NCBI GenBank assembly: GCA_040221375.1
Contig: JAVKEP010000015.1
Span: 62,001 to 126,000, forward strand
Length of the DNA: 64,000 bases
From: SHAN690 sp040221375
GTDB lineage: Bacteria; Bacteroidota; Bacteroidia; Flavobacteriales_G; Salibacteraceae
Direction of reading: 5' to 3'
Shown here: positions 53,673-61,948 of the stretch, piece by piece
How the letters are laid out: every line of letters starts with the position of its first letter
Numbering within the stretch: position 1 is the first letter of the stretch
Made by a program: the position numbers and the translations under genes
Notes under the pieces: model-generated
Told to the model about the DNA's origin: nothing
Databases searched by the model: none
Seen by the model: the letters and a program-made list of their open reading frames with translations, nothing else

Positions 53673-54308
53673 TTACTGTGCAGTAATCAGCAAACCGAGT
53701 AGTTCATCAATCGAACTTGCGGTGATGATAAAAGATCCAGCAGGAATTTGAGCACTTGCTGTTACAACAAGCTTACCACCGCTGATCTTGATCACATCGT
53801 TGAGGTAGTACTCTTTCCCCGATTGATCGCGTAGCACCAATAGCGCCTGTTTGCCAGCGAAGGTGTTTAAATTGACCTTTTCAGTCGGATCATTTGGACT
53901 CTTTGCAGCTATATATGCTCCTTTTGAAAGCCTGTCCAAGCCGAAGAACACAGGTGCCACCGCAGAATATGCATGGTCGCCATTGGTCATCACCTCTTTG
54001 ATTCGATAATATGACCATCCCGGAAGGGGTTGACTATCGATCTCAAAAAATTCCATTTGCTTCGGGGTATCGCCTTCATCGGGCACACGACGATAAGCTT
54101 CGAATGACTTGGCGTCTCGACTTCGTTCAATCATGAAGTGCGCGATATCTTTCCTAGACTTCGTACTCCATGTAATTTTTACATGGTCCTCTTGACTATA
54201 CACGTTGTAATCGGTAAGCTTAGACTTAACCAGTCCACCACTACCCGAATACAGTATGAAGCCTGTTAGAACAGTATAAAGTGATACGAGCGTGAGTAGT
54301 TTTTTCAT
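53673..54308 (-). CDS. Secreted hypothetical protein (paralog A)
   Basis: 211 residues with an N-terminal hydrophobic signal or anchor (LLTLVSLYTVLTGFILYSGSG). A fibronectin-like beta-sandwich follows: DHVKITWSTKSRKDIAHFMIERSRDAKSFEAYRRV and PGWSYYRIKEVMTNGDHAYSAVAPVFFGL. A second half ends IPAGSFIITASSIDELLGLLITAQ. It is clearly related to the adjacent paralog along its whole length. The family is not recognised. Its start lies inside the 3' end of the upstream copy (68 bp overlap). Confidence 0.7.
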   Translation of the reverse strand: MKKLLTLVSLYTVLTGFILYSGSGGLVKSKLTDYNVYSQEDHVKITWSTKSRKDIAHFMIERSRDAKSFEAYRRVPDEGDTPKQMEFFEIDSQPLPGWSYYRIKEVMTNGDHAYSAVAPVFFGLDRLSKGAYIAAKSPNDPTEKVNLNTFAGKQALLVLRDQSGKEYYLNDVIKISGGKLVVTASAQIPAGSFIITASSIDELLGLLITAQ

Positions 54309-55005
54309 CGAGGTCTTGAGGAGGTTCAGTTCCTTCCGTAGTCTGGATCTTATAGTAAATTAAAATCATCATGCCTATTAATGATTCCAAAGATGATGCC
54401 GCAATTGTATATCGTCCCGCAGGCAAGCCAGAACCAGGTTCAACGTAGAGCCCAATTTCATTTGCCTTGATCGGTTTGTCATACAGAAACTCGTCACCTT
54501 TATCATATCGGAGCACTAATATAAAGGACTTTCCGTCATAGTTCGACAAAGATACTTTTTGTCTCGTGTCTTTGACCAAGGATTCTGGTCGTATTCTCAT
54601 GCCTTTTCTGAGCCGTTCGATTCCTATGAAAACAGGAATTGCCGGAGTGAGGTTCGTAGCTCCAGCCTGCGTCAATTCTCGAATTCGGTAATATGACCAA
54701 CCACTGTAGGGTTCGAAATCTACTTCCAATAATCCTGAGCTAACTCCGCCTTCCTTGAGACCACTGGTTTTTTTCCAAACAACAAATTGTTCGTTATCTG
54801 AACTCTTCTCTAAAAAGTACGTTTTAATCTTAGACCCGGCTTTCGGCGCCCAACTCACTTTGACTTGATCGTTTACATCGTCAGGATAGACGTTGAAACG
54901 TTCAAAATTCATCATGTCGTAATTGAAACTGCTAAAAACCAGCACGCAGCACAGGAGGATGATATTTGGCAGAAGCCTATACAAGACGGGGCTTAGTCGT
55001 GACAA
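54241..55005 (-). CDS. Secreted hypothetical protein (paralog B)
   Basis: 254 residues, signal or anchor NIILLCCVLVFSSF. It shares the plan of its neighbour: VKVSWAPKAGSKIKTYFLEKS, YSGWSYYRIRELTQAGATNLTPAIPVFIGIERL and LPAGRYTIAASSLESLIGMMI. The shared part ends there. The ORF then runs on for about 35 residues, into and out of frame with the next gene's start. This tail may be a read-through after loss of an original stop near 54350. The function is unknown. Confidence 0.68.
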   Translation of the reverse strand: MSRLSPVLYRLLPNIILLCCVLVFSSFNYDMMNFERFNVYPDDVNDQVKVSWAPKAGSKIKTYFLEKSSDNEQFVVWKKTSGLKEGGVSSGLLEVDFEPYSGWSYYRIRELTQAGATNLTPAIPVFIGIERLRKGMRIRPESLVKDTRQKVSLSNYDGKSFILVLRYDKGDEFLYDKPIKANEIGLYVEPGSGLPAGRYTIAASSLESLIGMMILIYYKIQTTEGTEPPQDLDEKTTHARITLYCSNRLHTVFG

Positions 55006-55115
55006 ATGTAAGCTTAAGCGCCATATGTCTGATGTAGGGTGCTAGGCTTTTCAAGGAAAGTATCTGAAACAATCTGCCTGTCGTTTGTTACACTTGTTCT
55101 AAACTTAGGCTGCAC

Positions 55116-56564
55116 ATGAAACGAGCTTCAACATTAGGTGAATTAAAGGCATCCGGATACAGGGCGAAGGGAACTAAGGAAGAGCTCCGCGAGAATCTCA
55201 TTCATTCCATCCGTGTTGGGAAAAACCCGTTTGAGGGAGTTGTCGGATACTCGGATACGGTCATTCCTCAGTTGGAGCGGGCTATTCTGGCGAAACACAA
55301 CATCAGTCTGCTCGGGCTTCGAGGCCAAGCCAAGACGACCATCGCTAGAATGATGATCAACCTGCTGGACGAGTTAATCCCGGCCATTGATGGTACCGAG
55401 CTCAACGAAGACCCCATGGCTCCCATCACAAAACAAGCGAAGCAACTGTTAGAAGAAATGGGAAACGCAACCCCCATTCGATGGATTCATCGTTCAGAAC
55501 GATACACGGAGAAATTGGCGACACCGGATGTCTCGGTTGCAGACCTCATAGGAGACCTCGATCCGATCAAAGCAGCCAATTTAAAACTGAGCTTCTCCGA
55601 TGAACGAGCCATCCATTTTGGCCTTGTTCCGCACTCAAACCGCGGAATATTTGTCATCAATGAACTCCCAGATTTACAGCCGCGCATCCAGGTTGCACTT
55701 TTCAACATCTTGCAGGAAGGAGACATCCAGATCAGAGGATTCAAAGTGAGACTGCCTTTGGACATTCAATTTGTATTCACATCCAACCCAGAAGATTACA
55801 CCAATCGAGGATCGATCATCACACCGCTCAAAGACCGCATCCAAAGTCAGATCATTACGCATTACCCGTTGACCATCGATGACTCGAGAACCATCACTCA
55901 GCAAGAGGCGAAGCTAGACCCAACTCAAAAGGATGGGATTGTTATGGGCGGCTTGATGAATGACTTAATCGAAGAGCTTTCATTCGTGGCTAGGGAAAGC
56001 GAACTGATCGATCAAAAAAGCGGTGTATCTGTACGCTTGAGTATTACCGCGTACGAAAGCGTTATTGCCACGGCGGAATTGAGGGCGTTGAGAAATGGAA
56101 ATCCTCAAACCACAGCTCGAATCAGCGACTTAATGGGCGCCATCCCGGCCATTACCGGTAAGGTTGAGCTGGTTTATGAAGGAGAGCAGGAGGGAGCGTT
56201 GCAAGTTGCCCATCAAATCATTCGGCATACCATCCGCAAGGAATTTTTAAAACATTTTCCAAACCCTGAACGCATTTCAAAACGCGAAGAAGCTTCTCCT
56301 TACGACGGCGTAGTCGACTGGTTTTCAGCCCATTCTATTGACCTGGACAATGATGCAAGTGACCAAGAGTACCGAGAGACAATTCTGTCCATCACGCCTC
56401 TCGTGGCCTTTATCAATGAAACTATGCCGCAGCTTGAGAAATCGGAAGTTTGCCTGATGGCAGAGTTTGTACTTCATGCACTCGCTGAGTATTCATTGAT
56501 AAGTAAGAAGAGCTACCATGGCAGAGTCAATTTTAACGACATGCTCGGTTCCATGCTAACTTGA
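55116..56564 (+). CDS. MoxR/ChlI-type AAA+ ATPase
   Basis: 482 residues, resembling the magnesium chelatase subunit I group. Walker A is GLRGQAKT at residues 67-74, with Ala in place of the third Gly as usual in this clade. Walker B is GIFVINELPDLQ near 178. A sensor-type FTSNPEDYTNRGSIITPLKDRIQSQI follows, and the C-terminal lid is helical. It probably remodels or inserts a metal cofactor into a target together with the VWA protein at 52571. A long intergenic stretch of 110 bp precedes it. Confidence 0.88.
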   Translation: MKRASTLGELKASGYRAKGTKEELRENLIHSIRVGKNPFEGVVGYSDTVIPQLERAILAKHNISLLGLRGQAKTTIARMMINLLDELIPAIDGTELNEDPMAPITKQAKQLLEEMGNATPIRWIHRSERYTEKLATPDVSVADLIGDLDPIKAANLKLSFSDERAIHFGLVPHSNRGIFVINELPDLQPRIQVALFNILQEGDIQIRGFKVRLPLDIQFVFTSNPEDYTNRGSIITPLKDRIQSQIITHYPLTIDDSRTITQQEAKLDPTQKDGIVMGGLMNDLIEELSFVARESELIDQKSGVSVRLSITAYESVIATAELRALRNGNPQTTARISDLMGAIPAITGKVELVYEGEQEGALQVAHQIIRHTIRKEFLKHFPNPERISKREEASPYDGVVDWFSAHSIDLDNDASDQEYRETILSITPLVAFINETMPQLEKSEVCLMAEFVLHALAEYSLISKKSYHGRVNFNDMLGSMLT

Positions 56565-58151
56565 TTACTTTATACTGCCAGCTTTCTCAAATGAGGAGTA
56601 GGCGTTGACCACCTTGCCTGATGTGGTGATGGATCCGAAACGCACCTTATCTTTTTTGGTGCCTGGAAGTACCACTTTTTTCTTCGCAATATCCACCCCG
56701 CCTTCAATGAGTACACTGCGTAGATCAGCTGAGGACAACTCGGGGTGATACGCCCAAATCAGCGCCGCCACTCCGCTTACAACAGGAGCTGCCATGCTCG
56801 TCCCGCTGCGATAACCGTATTTGCTTCCCGGCAAGGTTGCATAGATGTCTTCGCCCGGCGCAAATAGATCAACAGAAGCAGCACCATAATTCGAAAATGA
56901 CGCCAGCATATCCTTGTTTTTTCTAGGGCCGATGGCTCCTATGCAGAGAAAACTCGCTTGCGCCATTTCGCTCAATTGATCGTCGTTTGGATAGTTGTCG
57001 ACCTCATCGTTGTTTTCGGCATCGTTTCCCGCCGCGTGCACAATCAGCACATTTTTAGAAGCCGCGTACTCGAGGGCCTTGTTCACTTCTGATTGTCCTG
57101 GGGATAGTCCCTTGCCAAAGCTCATGTTGATGATGTTGGCCCCATTGTCTGCAGCGTACCGAATGGCCGCCGCAACGTCCATGTCATTCTCATCACCATC
57201 AGGCACCACTTTAAGGATCATGATATCAGCCACGGTGGAAGCGATGCCGCGACCACCTAGGTCATTTGAGGCATTGGCAGCTATGATTCCCGCTACATGC
57301 GTTCCGTGTCCAGTATGTTTTCCGCCCACGTGGTTGTTTCCGTACGAATCTTTCACAAAGTTGACTTCTGCCCTGGGTTGATATTCCATGTTGAGCCAGT
57401 ACTCGGTGTATTTAACCACCAATTGATCCAATTCTCGCAATTCCGATTTTTCAATCTTCAGCTTTTCAAAGACTTCAAAAATGCGCTTGGCATCCTTAAT
57501 CATTGGATTTTCAGAGCTAATAGCCTTCACGTGCTCATACGTATAAGCCGTGTCCTTAAGCACAGAAATTACCGCGGAGTCTACCTTCCGATACACGCCG
57601 ACGATTTGGTAGTATCCATTCAGTTCGCGCGTGTTTTTGTTGAATATTTCAGCCGCAGATTCTAAAACCTCTTTGGTCAACCAATTCGGATAAGGCTCGC
57701 CGCTCGACTCTAATGACTTACTCAAACGCAGTACCCTAGTTGCTTCCAGATTTGCATAGACCATTTCTTCTCCTTGGTCGTCGACCAAGAAGTTCCAGCC
57801 GTTAACGTCATCGATGAAGCCATTGCCATCGTCGTCAACCCCATTGCCCGCTATTTCATCTGCATTGACCCAAATGTTTTCTTTCAAGTCCTCATGCTCA
57901 TGATCAACTCCGGAATCTATCACGGCAACAACGATTCGCTTGGCCGGGATTTTATCTCCCACCAATTCAACCGAAGTCTTGTCGCTCTGCACACCGTAAG
58001 CCTTTACGCTCTTCAAGCCCTGAAGGTGCCACGTTTGTTTCGCTTCTCCTTCTAGTTTGCCCATGTCGGCATTTACAGAGCTAAGGGATTGAGCCGTCGT
58101 TGGGAAGACCAGTGAGAAAAGCGTAAGAATGGATAAGATTGAACGTAGCAT
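56565..58151 (-). CDS. Secreted S8 (subtilisin-like) serine protease
   Basis: 528 residues from the ATG at 58151, chosen because it starts the signal peptide LRSILSILTLFSLVFPTTAQS; an ATG 132 bp upstream would add a poor N terminus. The catalytic triad is in VAVIDSGVDHEHEDL (Asp), HGTHVAGIIAA (His) and GTSMAAPVVSGVAAL (Ser), all intact. A ~150-residue insertion separates Asp and His. No type IX sorting domain is seen at the C terminus, so it may remain in the periplasm. It converges on the AAA+ gene, whose stop abuts its own. Confidence 0.9.
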   Translation of the reverse strand: MLRSILSILTLFSLVFPTTAQSLSSVNADMGKLEGEAKQTWHLQGLKSVKAYGVQSDKTSVELVGDKIPAKRIVVAVIDSGVDHEHEDLKENIWVNADEIAGNGVDDDGNGFIDDVNGWNFLVDDQGEEMVYANLEATRVLRLSKSLESSGEPYPNWLTKEVLESAAEIFNKNTRELNGYYQIVGVYRKVDSAVISVLKDTAYTYEHVKAISSENPMIKDAKRIFEVFEKLKIEKSELRELDQLVVKYTEYWLNMEYQPRAEVNFVKDSYGNNHVGGKHTGHGTHVAGIIAANASNDLGGRGIASTVADIMILKVVPDGDENDMDVAAAIRYAADNGANIINMSFGKGLSPGQSEVNKALEYAASKNVLIVHAAGNDAENNDEVDNYPNDDQLSEMAQASFLCIGAIGPRKNKDMLASFSNYGAASVDLFAPGEDIYATLPGSKYGYRSGTSMAAPVVSGVAALIWAYHPELSSADLRSVLIEGGVDIAKKKVVLPGTKKDKVRFGSITTSGKVVNAYSSFEKAGSIK

Positions 58152-58270
58152 AAAAAGTGTTTTACGCTTCAAAAATTCACATTTCAACGCAAACAACAAC
58201 CGAATTTGTGATGAGGGGATGGAAATTGAAATGAACTGAGAATTGCGGATGCTTCTGCTATTTTTAGGGC

Positions 58271-59647
58271 TTGAATTATTCAATCGTAGATATTGAAACC
58301 ACCGGAGGTAGCGCGAAAAAGCACGCCATCACGGAGATAGCGATCATTCAAATCGAGGATGGGAAAGAGGTCGAACGCTACGAAACCTTGATCAATCCGA
58401 ACATGATCATCCCACCGCGCATCATTGATATAACGGGCATTACCAATGAAATGGTGGCAGATGCACCCGAGTTTCATGAGGTCGCCAACGAGATTTGGAA
58501 GCGAACGAACGACAGGGTGTTCGTTGCGCATAATGTAAACTTTGATTACGGATTCATCCGAGAGCAATTTTCTCGATTGGGTGCCCATTGGCGCCCAAAA
58601 CGACTCTGTACCGTTCGCCTCTCTAGAAAGCTAATTCCAAACCTTTATTCCTACAGCCTAGGAAAGATTGCCAGCCAATTGGGAGAGCAAATTGACGGCA
58701 GACACCGAGCCATGGGCGATTGTGCGTTTACCGCAAGACTGTTTTTGAAATTGCAAGGCTTGGATCAAGAAGGGTACATTGATTTTTCGTTGAACGCGAG
58801 AAGCCGTGAAGCCACTATGCCGCCGCTCTTGAACAGGGAACGGTTTGAGCAAGTACCGACGAGTTTAGGGGTATACTTATTTAAAGGGCCAAAAGGCAAA
58901 GTAATTTATGTAGGCAAGGCAAACGATCTGAAGAAAAGGGTATCAGAACATTTTAGAGGAAACACACACACCGGTTTCAAGAATCGTTTTGCAGAACAGA
59001 TCGAAGATTTGGATTGGATCGTTTGTCCGAATGAACTGATTGCATTGTTGACTGAGGCGAATGAGATAAAAAGGCATTGGCCGCCGTACAATCGCATGAT
59101 GAAAAGGGTGACACTGAACTGGGGGATCTATCGATACAGCGACCAGAACGGATACCACCGTTTCAGCATCGGGCGTGTAGGGAAGTGGGATCGGCCTGAG
59201 TACTCGTTTCGGAGTCGAATGGACGCACAAATTCGATTGGAATTCCTTTGCAAGCGTCATGCACTGTGCGCGCGGTATTGTGGTCTTCAAGAGTTACCCG
59301 GCGCTTGTATTGAGGAAATGCACGGCACCTGCAACAAGGCTTGCATTCTCAAAGAACCTTCGTCGAAGTACAACGTTAGGTTTGAAAGTGCGTTGAATGA
59401 ACTGTGTCAAACGGACAAAACCATGCTAATCATGGGTAAAGGATTTACGGAGAAGGAACGGAGCGTTGTGCTTTTGGAGGCGGGGCGGTACAAAGGCCAT
59501 GGGATGGTGCCAGACCACGTGGATATCAGCCAATTGCCCGCGGTCAAAGAATTTATTGATACCGGATACGACGATCAAGATATGCAGGCAGTTATTCTCA
59601 GTCACATCTCGAAATCAGCTGGCTCGGACGAGGTAATCATCCTTTAA
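58271..59647 (+). CDS. DnaQ-type exonuclease fused to a GIY-YIG nuclease domain
   Basis: 458 residues, start TTG at 58271. Residues 1-170 are a DEDDh exonuclease (SIVDIETTGG with Asp7 and Glu9; HNVNFDYGFI; HRAMGDCAFTARLFL). Residues ~195-280 are a UvrC-like GIY-YIG domain (GVYLFKGPKGKVIYVGKANDLKKRVSEHF; catalytic Glu in LTEANEIKRHWPPYN). The last part has a Cys-rich stretch (RHALCARYCGLQELPGACIEEMHG) as in UvrC/Cho-like proteins. Such fusions are known in several phyla and probably act in DNA repair. The first ~30 bases overlap the upstream end of the divergent subtilase ORF only if that longer start is used. Confidence 0.9.
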   Translation: MNYSIVDIETTGGSAKKHAITEIAIIQIEDGKEVERYETLINPNMIIPPRIIDITGITNEMVADAPEFHEVANEIWKRTNDRVFVAHNVNFDYGFIREQFSRLGAHWRPKRLCTVRLSRKLIPNLYSYSLGKIASQLGEQIDGRHRAMGDCAFTARLFLKLQGLDQEGYIDFSLNARSREATMPPLLNRERFEQVPTSLGVYLFKGPKGKVIYVGKANDLKKRVSEHFRGNTHTGFKNRFAEQIEDLDWIVCPNELIALLTEANEIKRHWPPYNRMMKRVTLNWGIYRYSDQNGYHRFSIGRVGKWDRPEYSFRSRMDAQIRLEFLCKRHALCARYCGLQELPGACIEEMHGTCNKACILKEPSSKYNVRFESALNELCQTDKTMLIMGKGFTEKERSVVLLEAGRYKGHGMVPDHVDISQLPAVKEFIDTGYDDQDMQAVILSHISKSAGSDEVIIL

Positions 59648-59649
59648 AG

Positions 59650-61899
59650 CTACTCTAGGTAAGAGCGTATGCGCTTCAAAGCCTTTTTATTGTACTCGCT
59701 TCGAATGGAGCGCAAAATGCGCTGTTTTTCCTTTTCCGTTAGATGCCAACTCAAGCTGATGGGATTGGTTTCCGAACGCTCAAGGATCAATTCTACAACT
59801 TCAATCTCACCGTCATACCATTCATAGGCCAACCGAAGCTGATCTTCCATTTGGTAGTCCTGAATGTCCAACACCGTGTTGTAAAATGTACCGGCAGGCT
59901 GGCTTATGGATTCAAACAAGCTCCTTCCTGACGTACTTTTCTTATCGATGAATTTCTGTTGATCTCTAATTTGAAGTATGACCACCTTGGATGTATTCTC
60001 GTACAACCAATGCCGGAAGCTGTACATAAACTTCAGCGTATTGCTGATGCCGTAATTGTCTCGGATGCCAGCATCTAGTATCTCAATCGGAGGCTCTGAT
60101 GGAAGATTGGCTGCCGGAAAAACGTAGGGAAAGGTGGCACTCATTCGTAGCGCGCTGATGAAACTTAGGCTGTCTGCGTTCTGGGCGCTGAAGAATCGCC
60201 TAAACTCGATGTTCTCATTGATTTGTTGAAAGGCGGTGTTGTGTGCCAAATATGAAACTCCTTGCGAAGAGATGACCAATTTTCTACCGTCGTTGCTGAT
60301 GGTGGGGGCCAAGACCAGCATGGGAATGTCAGCCTCGAATTCGGGTGCTTTAAGATCGGCAAGCTGGAGCGAAAGCCAGCCGCGTGTATCTTGGTTCAGT
60401 TTGTTTTCGAATGCCCAAGCTCGATCAATGGTGTAGGTCTGCTTATAGCGCTCAAACTTTTTAAAGCGAAAGAAGATGTCGTTCATCACCGCGCTGGCCG
60501 CAACCGTGTTGAGCTTGTCTTTGGCAATGTCATTGATGATGCTATCAATGGTCAAGTCTGTCGATTTTAGAGCTAGACGCTGATAATAGGCCCGCAGGTA
60601 GGAGGCGCCGATCATGCCTCCGGACGAGCCAGAGATGAGTACCGTATTGGACCACAATTTGTCTCGTGAAGCTACTTGTGCTTGGTGAAGTGAGTGGATG
60701 ACCCACATCGCAGAGCGTAACCCACCACCGGGAACATTGATAAAGACCGCAACGGGCTTTTTAGATTGCTGATTTTCCTTCCAGTGCTCAAGGTACTTTA
60801 GGCCGTCGAGGATGTCTTGCTTGTACGCGTCATCGTCTAATTGATGCAGCCTGATCGCTTCTTGCGCATAAGCAGGGTGCGTTGAGTCATAGCTGACACC
60901 GTAGGCTTGATTCTTGTATTGCAGGGTTTTGGTGGTAGACACCAAGTTTAAAAGGAGCAATGCGCCAAATAGTGCGAGCGGAGTCCATCCTTTGAACCAA
61001 GAATAGAATGCAGAAGTCAACATGATCAGGATCGTGAAGAAAAGCAGAATACTCGCAGCTGCAGGAATCATCAACCAACCGGTATCACTGAACCACCCGA
61101 GCAGAAATAGCAAGGCGATGACCCCCACTTGAAAGAACGATGCGTTGATTCTGTTTTGCGCAAATACTTGTTCTAGCGTCTCTTTTTTATAGTGGCTGCT
61201 GTCCCTAGCAATTGCAATCTGCCCCCATTTGCTGATGTACGTTGCCACCTTCCACTCTTTGCTTGATCGTTGGTTGAGCTTGTTCCATTTGGAACCGCTG
61301 GAAAACAAATCCTTGACAGGATTCACTAATAATTTGGCTACCTGCTTTCGTTGATAATAAGAGGAATTCTTGTTGGTGGCGATGAAGTAAGCTGAGGTGA
61401 AGAGGATGAAGACCAAGTTACCGAGTAGAAAGCCGACTACATTCATACTTATATCGGCAGCGGTCAGGCGCTCAAATTCAGCTTGAAACCGGATAATGGC
61501 CAGAATGTAAGCAATGGAGAAGCTTGCCGGAAGCACAATGTTGTTTTGGCAGTACTTGATAAATGGCCGGTTCAACGTTGCTAAGAACGGAAAACGAAAG
61601 CCATTGACAACGTAACTCGAAAGGTTAAATGCCATGATGAAGGCACCCAAACACAGGCCGACGATGAAATGAGATACAAAATTGACCTTTCCGAGGTACT
61701 CTGGGTAGAGGAAGAGGTAGGGTACTCCGTACTTGAGTAAGAGTGCCTTAGTAATGATGGTAAATAAGATTAACCAGTACAAGAGAAGAATTAAATTCTT
61801 CTTGAGATGTACGAACAACAGCTGCGCAGGAAAGAAGTAAAGCACCCTTTCCCACACCCTGTACTCGGATCTTGAATTTCGGTTAGTCATTGGCCACAA
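59650..61899 (-). CDS. Membrane-anchored patatin-like phospholipase
   Basis: 749 residues. Residues 30-320 contain about eight hydrophobic helices (LILLLYWLILFTIITKALLL, ALFGALLLLNLVS). Residues ~380-620 are a patatin domain with oxyanion loop GGGLR (391-395), nucleophile GSSGG (Ser426) and the catalytic Asp609 in DAG. The catalytic dyad is intact, so lipid acyl hydrolysis at the inner membrane is likely. The large membrane domain before the catalytic part is unusual. It is convergent with the fusion nuclease and lies just downstream of ftcD. Confidence 0.87.
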   Translation of the reverse strand: MWPMTNRNSRSEYRVWERVLYFFPAQLLFVHLKKNLILLLYWLILFTIITKALLLKYGVPYLFLYPEYLGKVNFVSHFIVGLCLGAFIMAFNLSSYVVNGFRFPFLATLNRPFIKYCQNNIVLPASFSIAYILAIIRFQAEFERLTAADISMNVVGFLLGNLVFILFTSAYFIATNKNSSYYQRKQVAKLLVNPVKDLFSSGSKWNKLNQRSSKEWKVATYISKWGQIAIARDSSHYKKETLEQVFAQNRINASFFQVGVIALLFLLGWFSDTGWLMIPAAASILLFFTILIMLTSAFYSWFKGWTPLALFGALLLLNLVSTTKTLQYKNQAYGVSYDSTHPAYAQEAIRLHQLDDDAYKQDILDGLKYLEHWKENQQSKKPVAVFINVPGGGLRSAMWVIHSLHQAQVASRDKLWSNTVLISGSSGGMIGASYLRAYYQRLALKSTDLTIDSIINDIAKDKLNTVAASAVMNDIFFRFKKFERYKQTYTIDRAWAFENKLNQDTRGWLSLQLADLKAPEFEADIPMLVLAPTISNDGRKLVISSQGVSYLAHNTAFQQINENIEFRRFFSAQNADSLSFISALRMSATFPYVFPAANLPSEPPIEILDAGIRDNYGISNTLKFMYSFRHWLYENTSKVVILQIRDQQKFIDKKSTSGRSLFESISQPAGTFYNTVLDIQDYQMEDQLRLAYEWYDGEIEVVELILERSETNPISLSWHLTEKEKQRILRSIRSEYNKKALKRIRSYLE

Positions 61900-61948
61900 A
61901 CATTCGCCAAGATAATGACGGACGTCTGATATTTTGCTACGAAGGCGA

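Noticed and set aside
55116..56564. The AAA+ gene as a sigma-54 activator
   Set aside because: It has no GAFTGA loop or DNA-binding tail, and the Walker A and lid fit the MoxR/ChlI clade.
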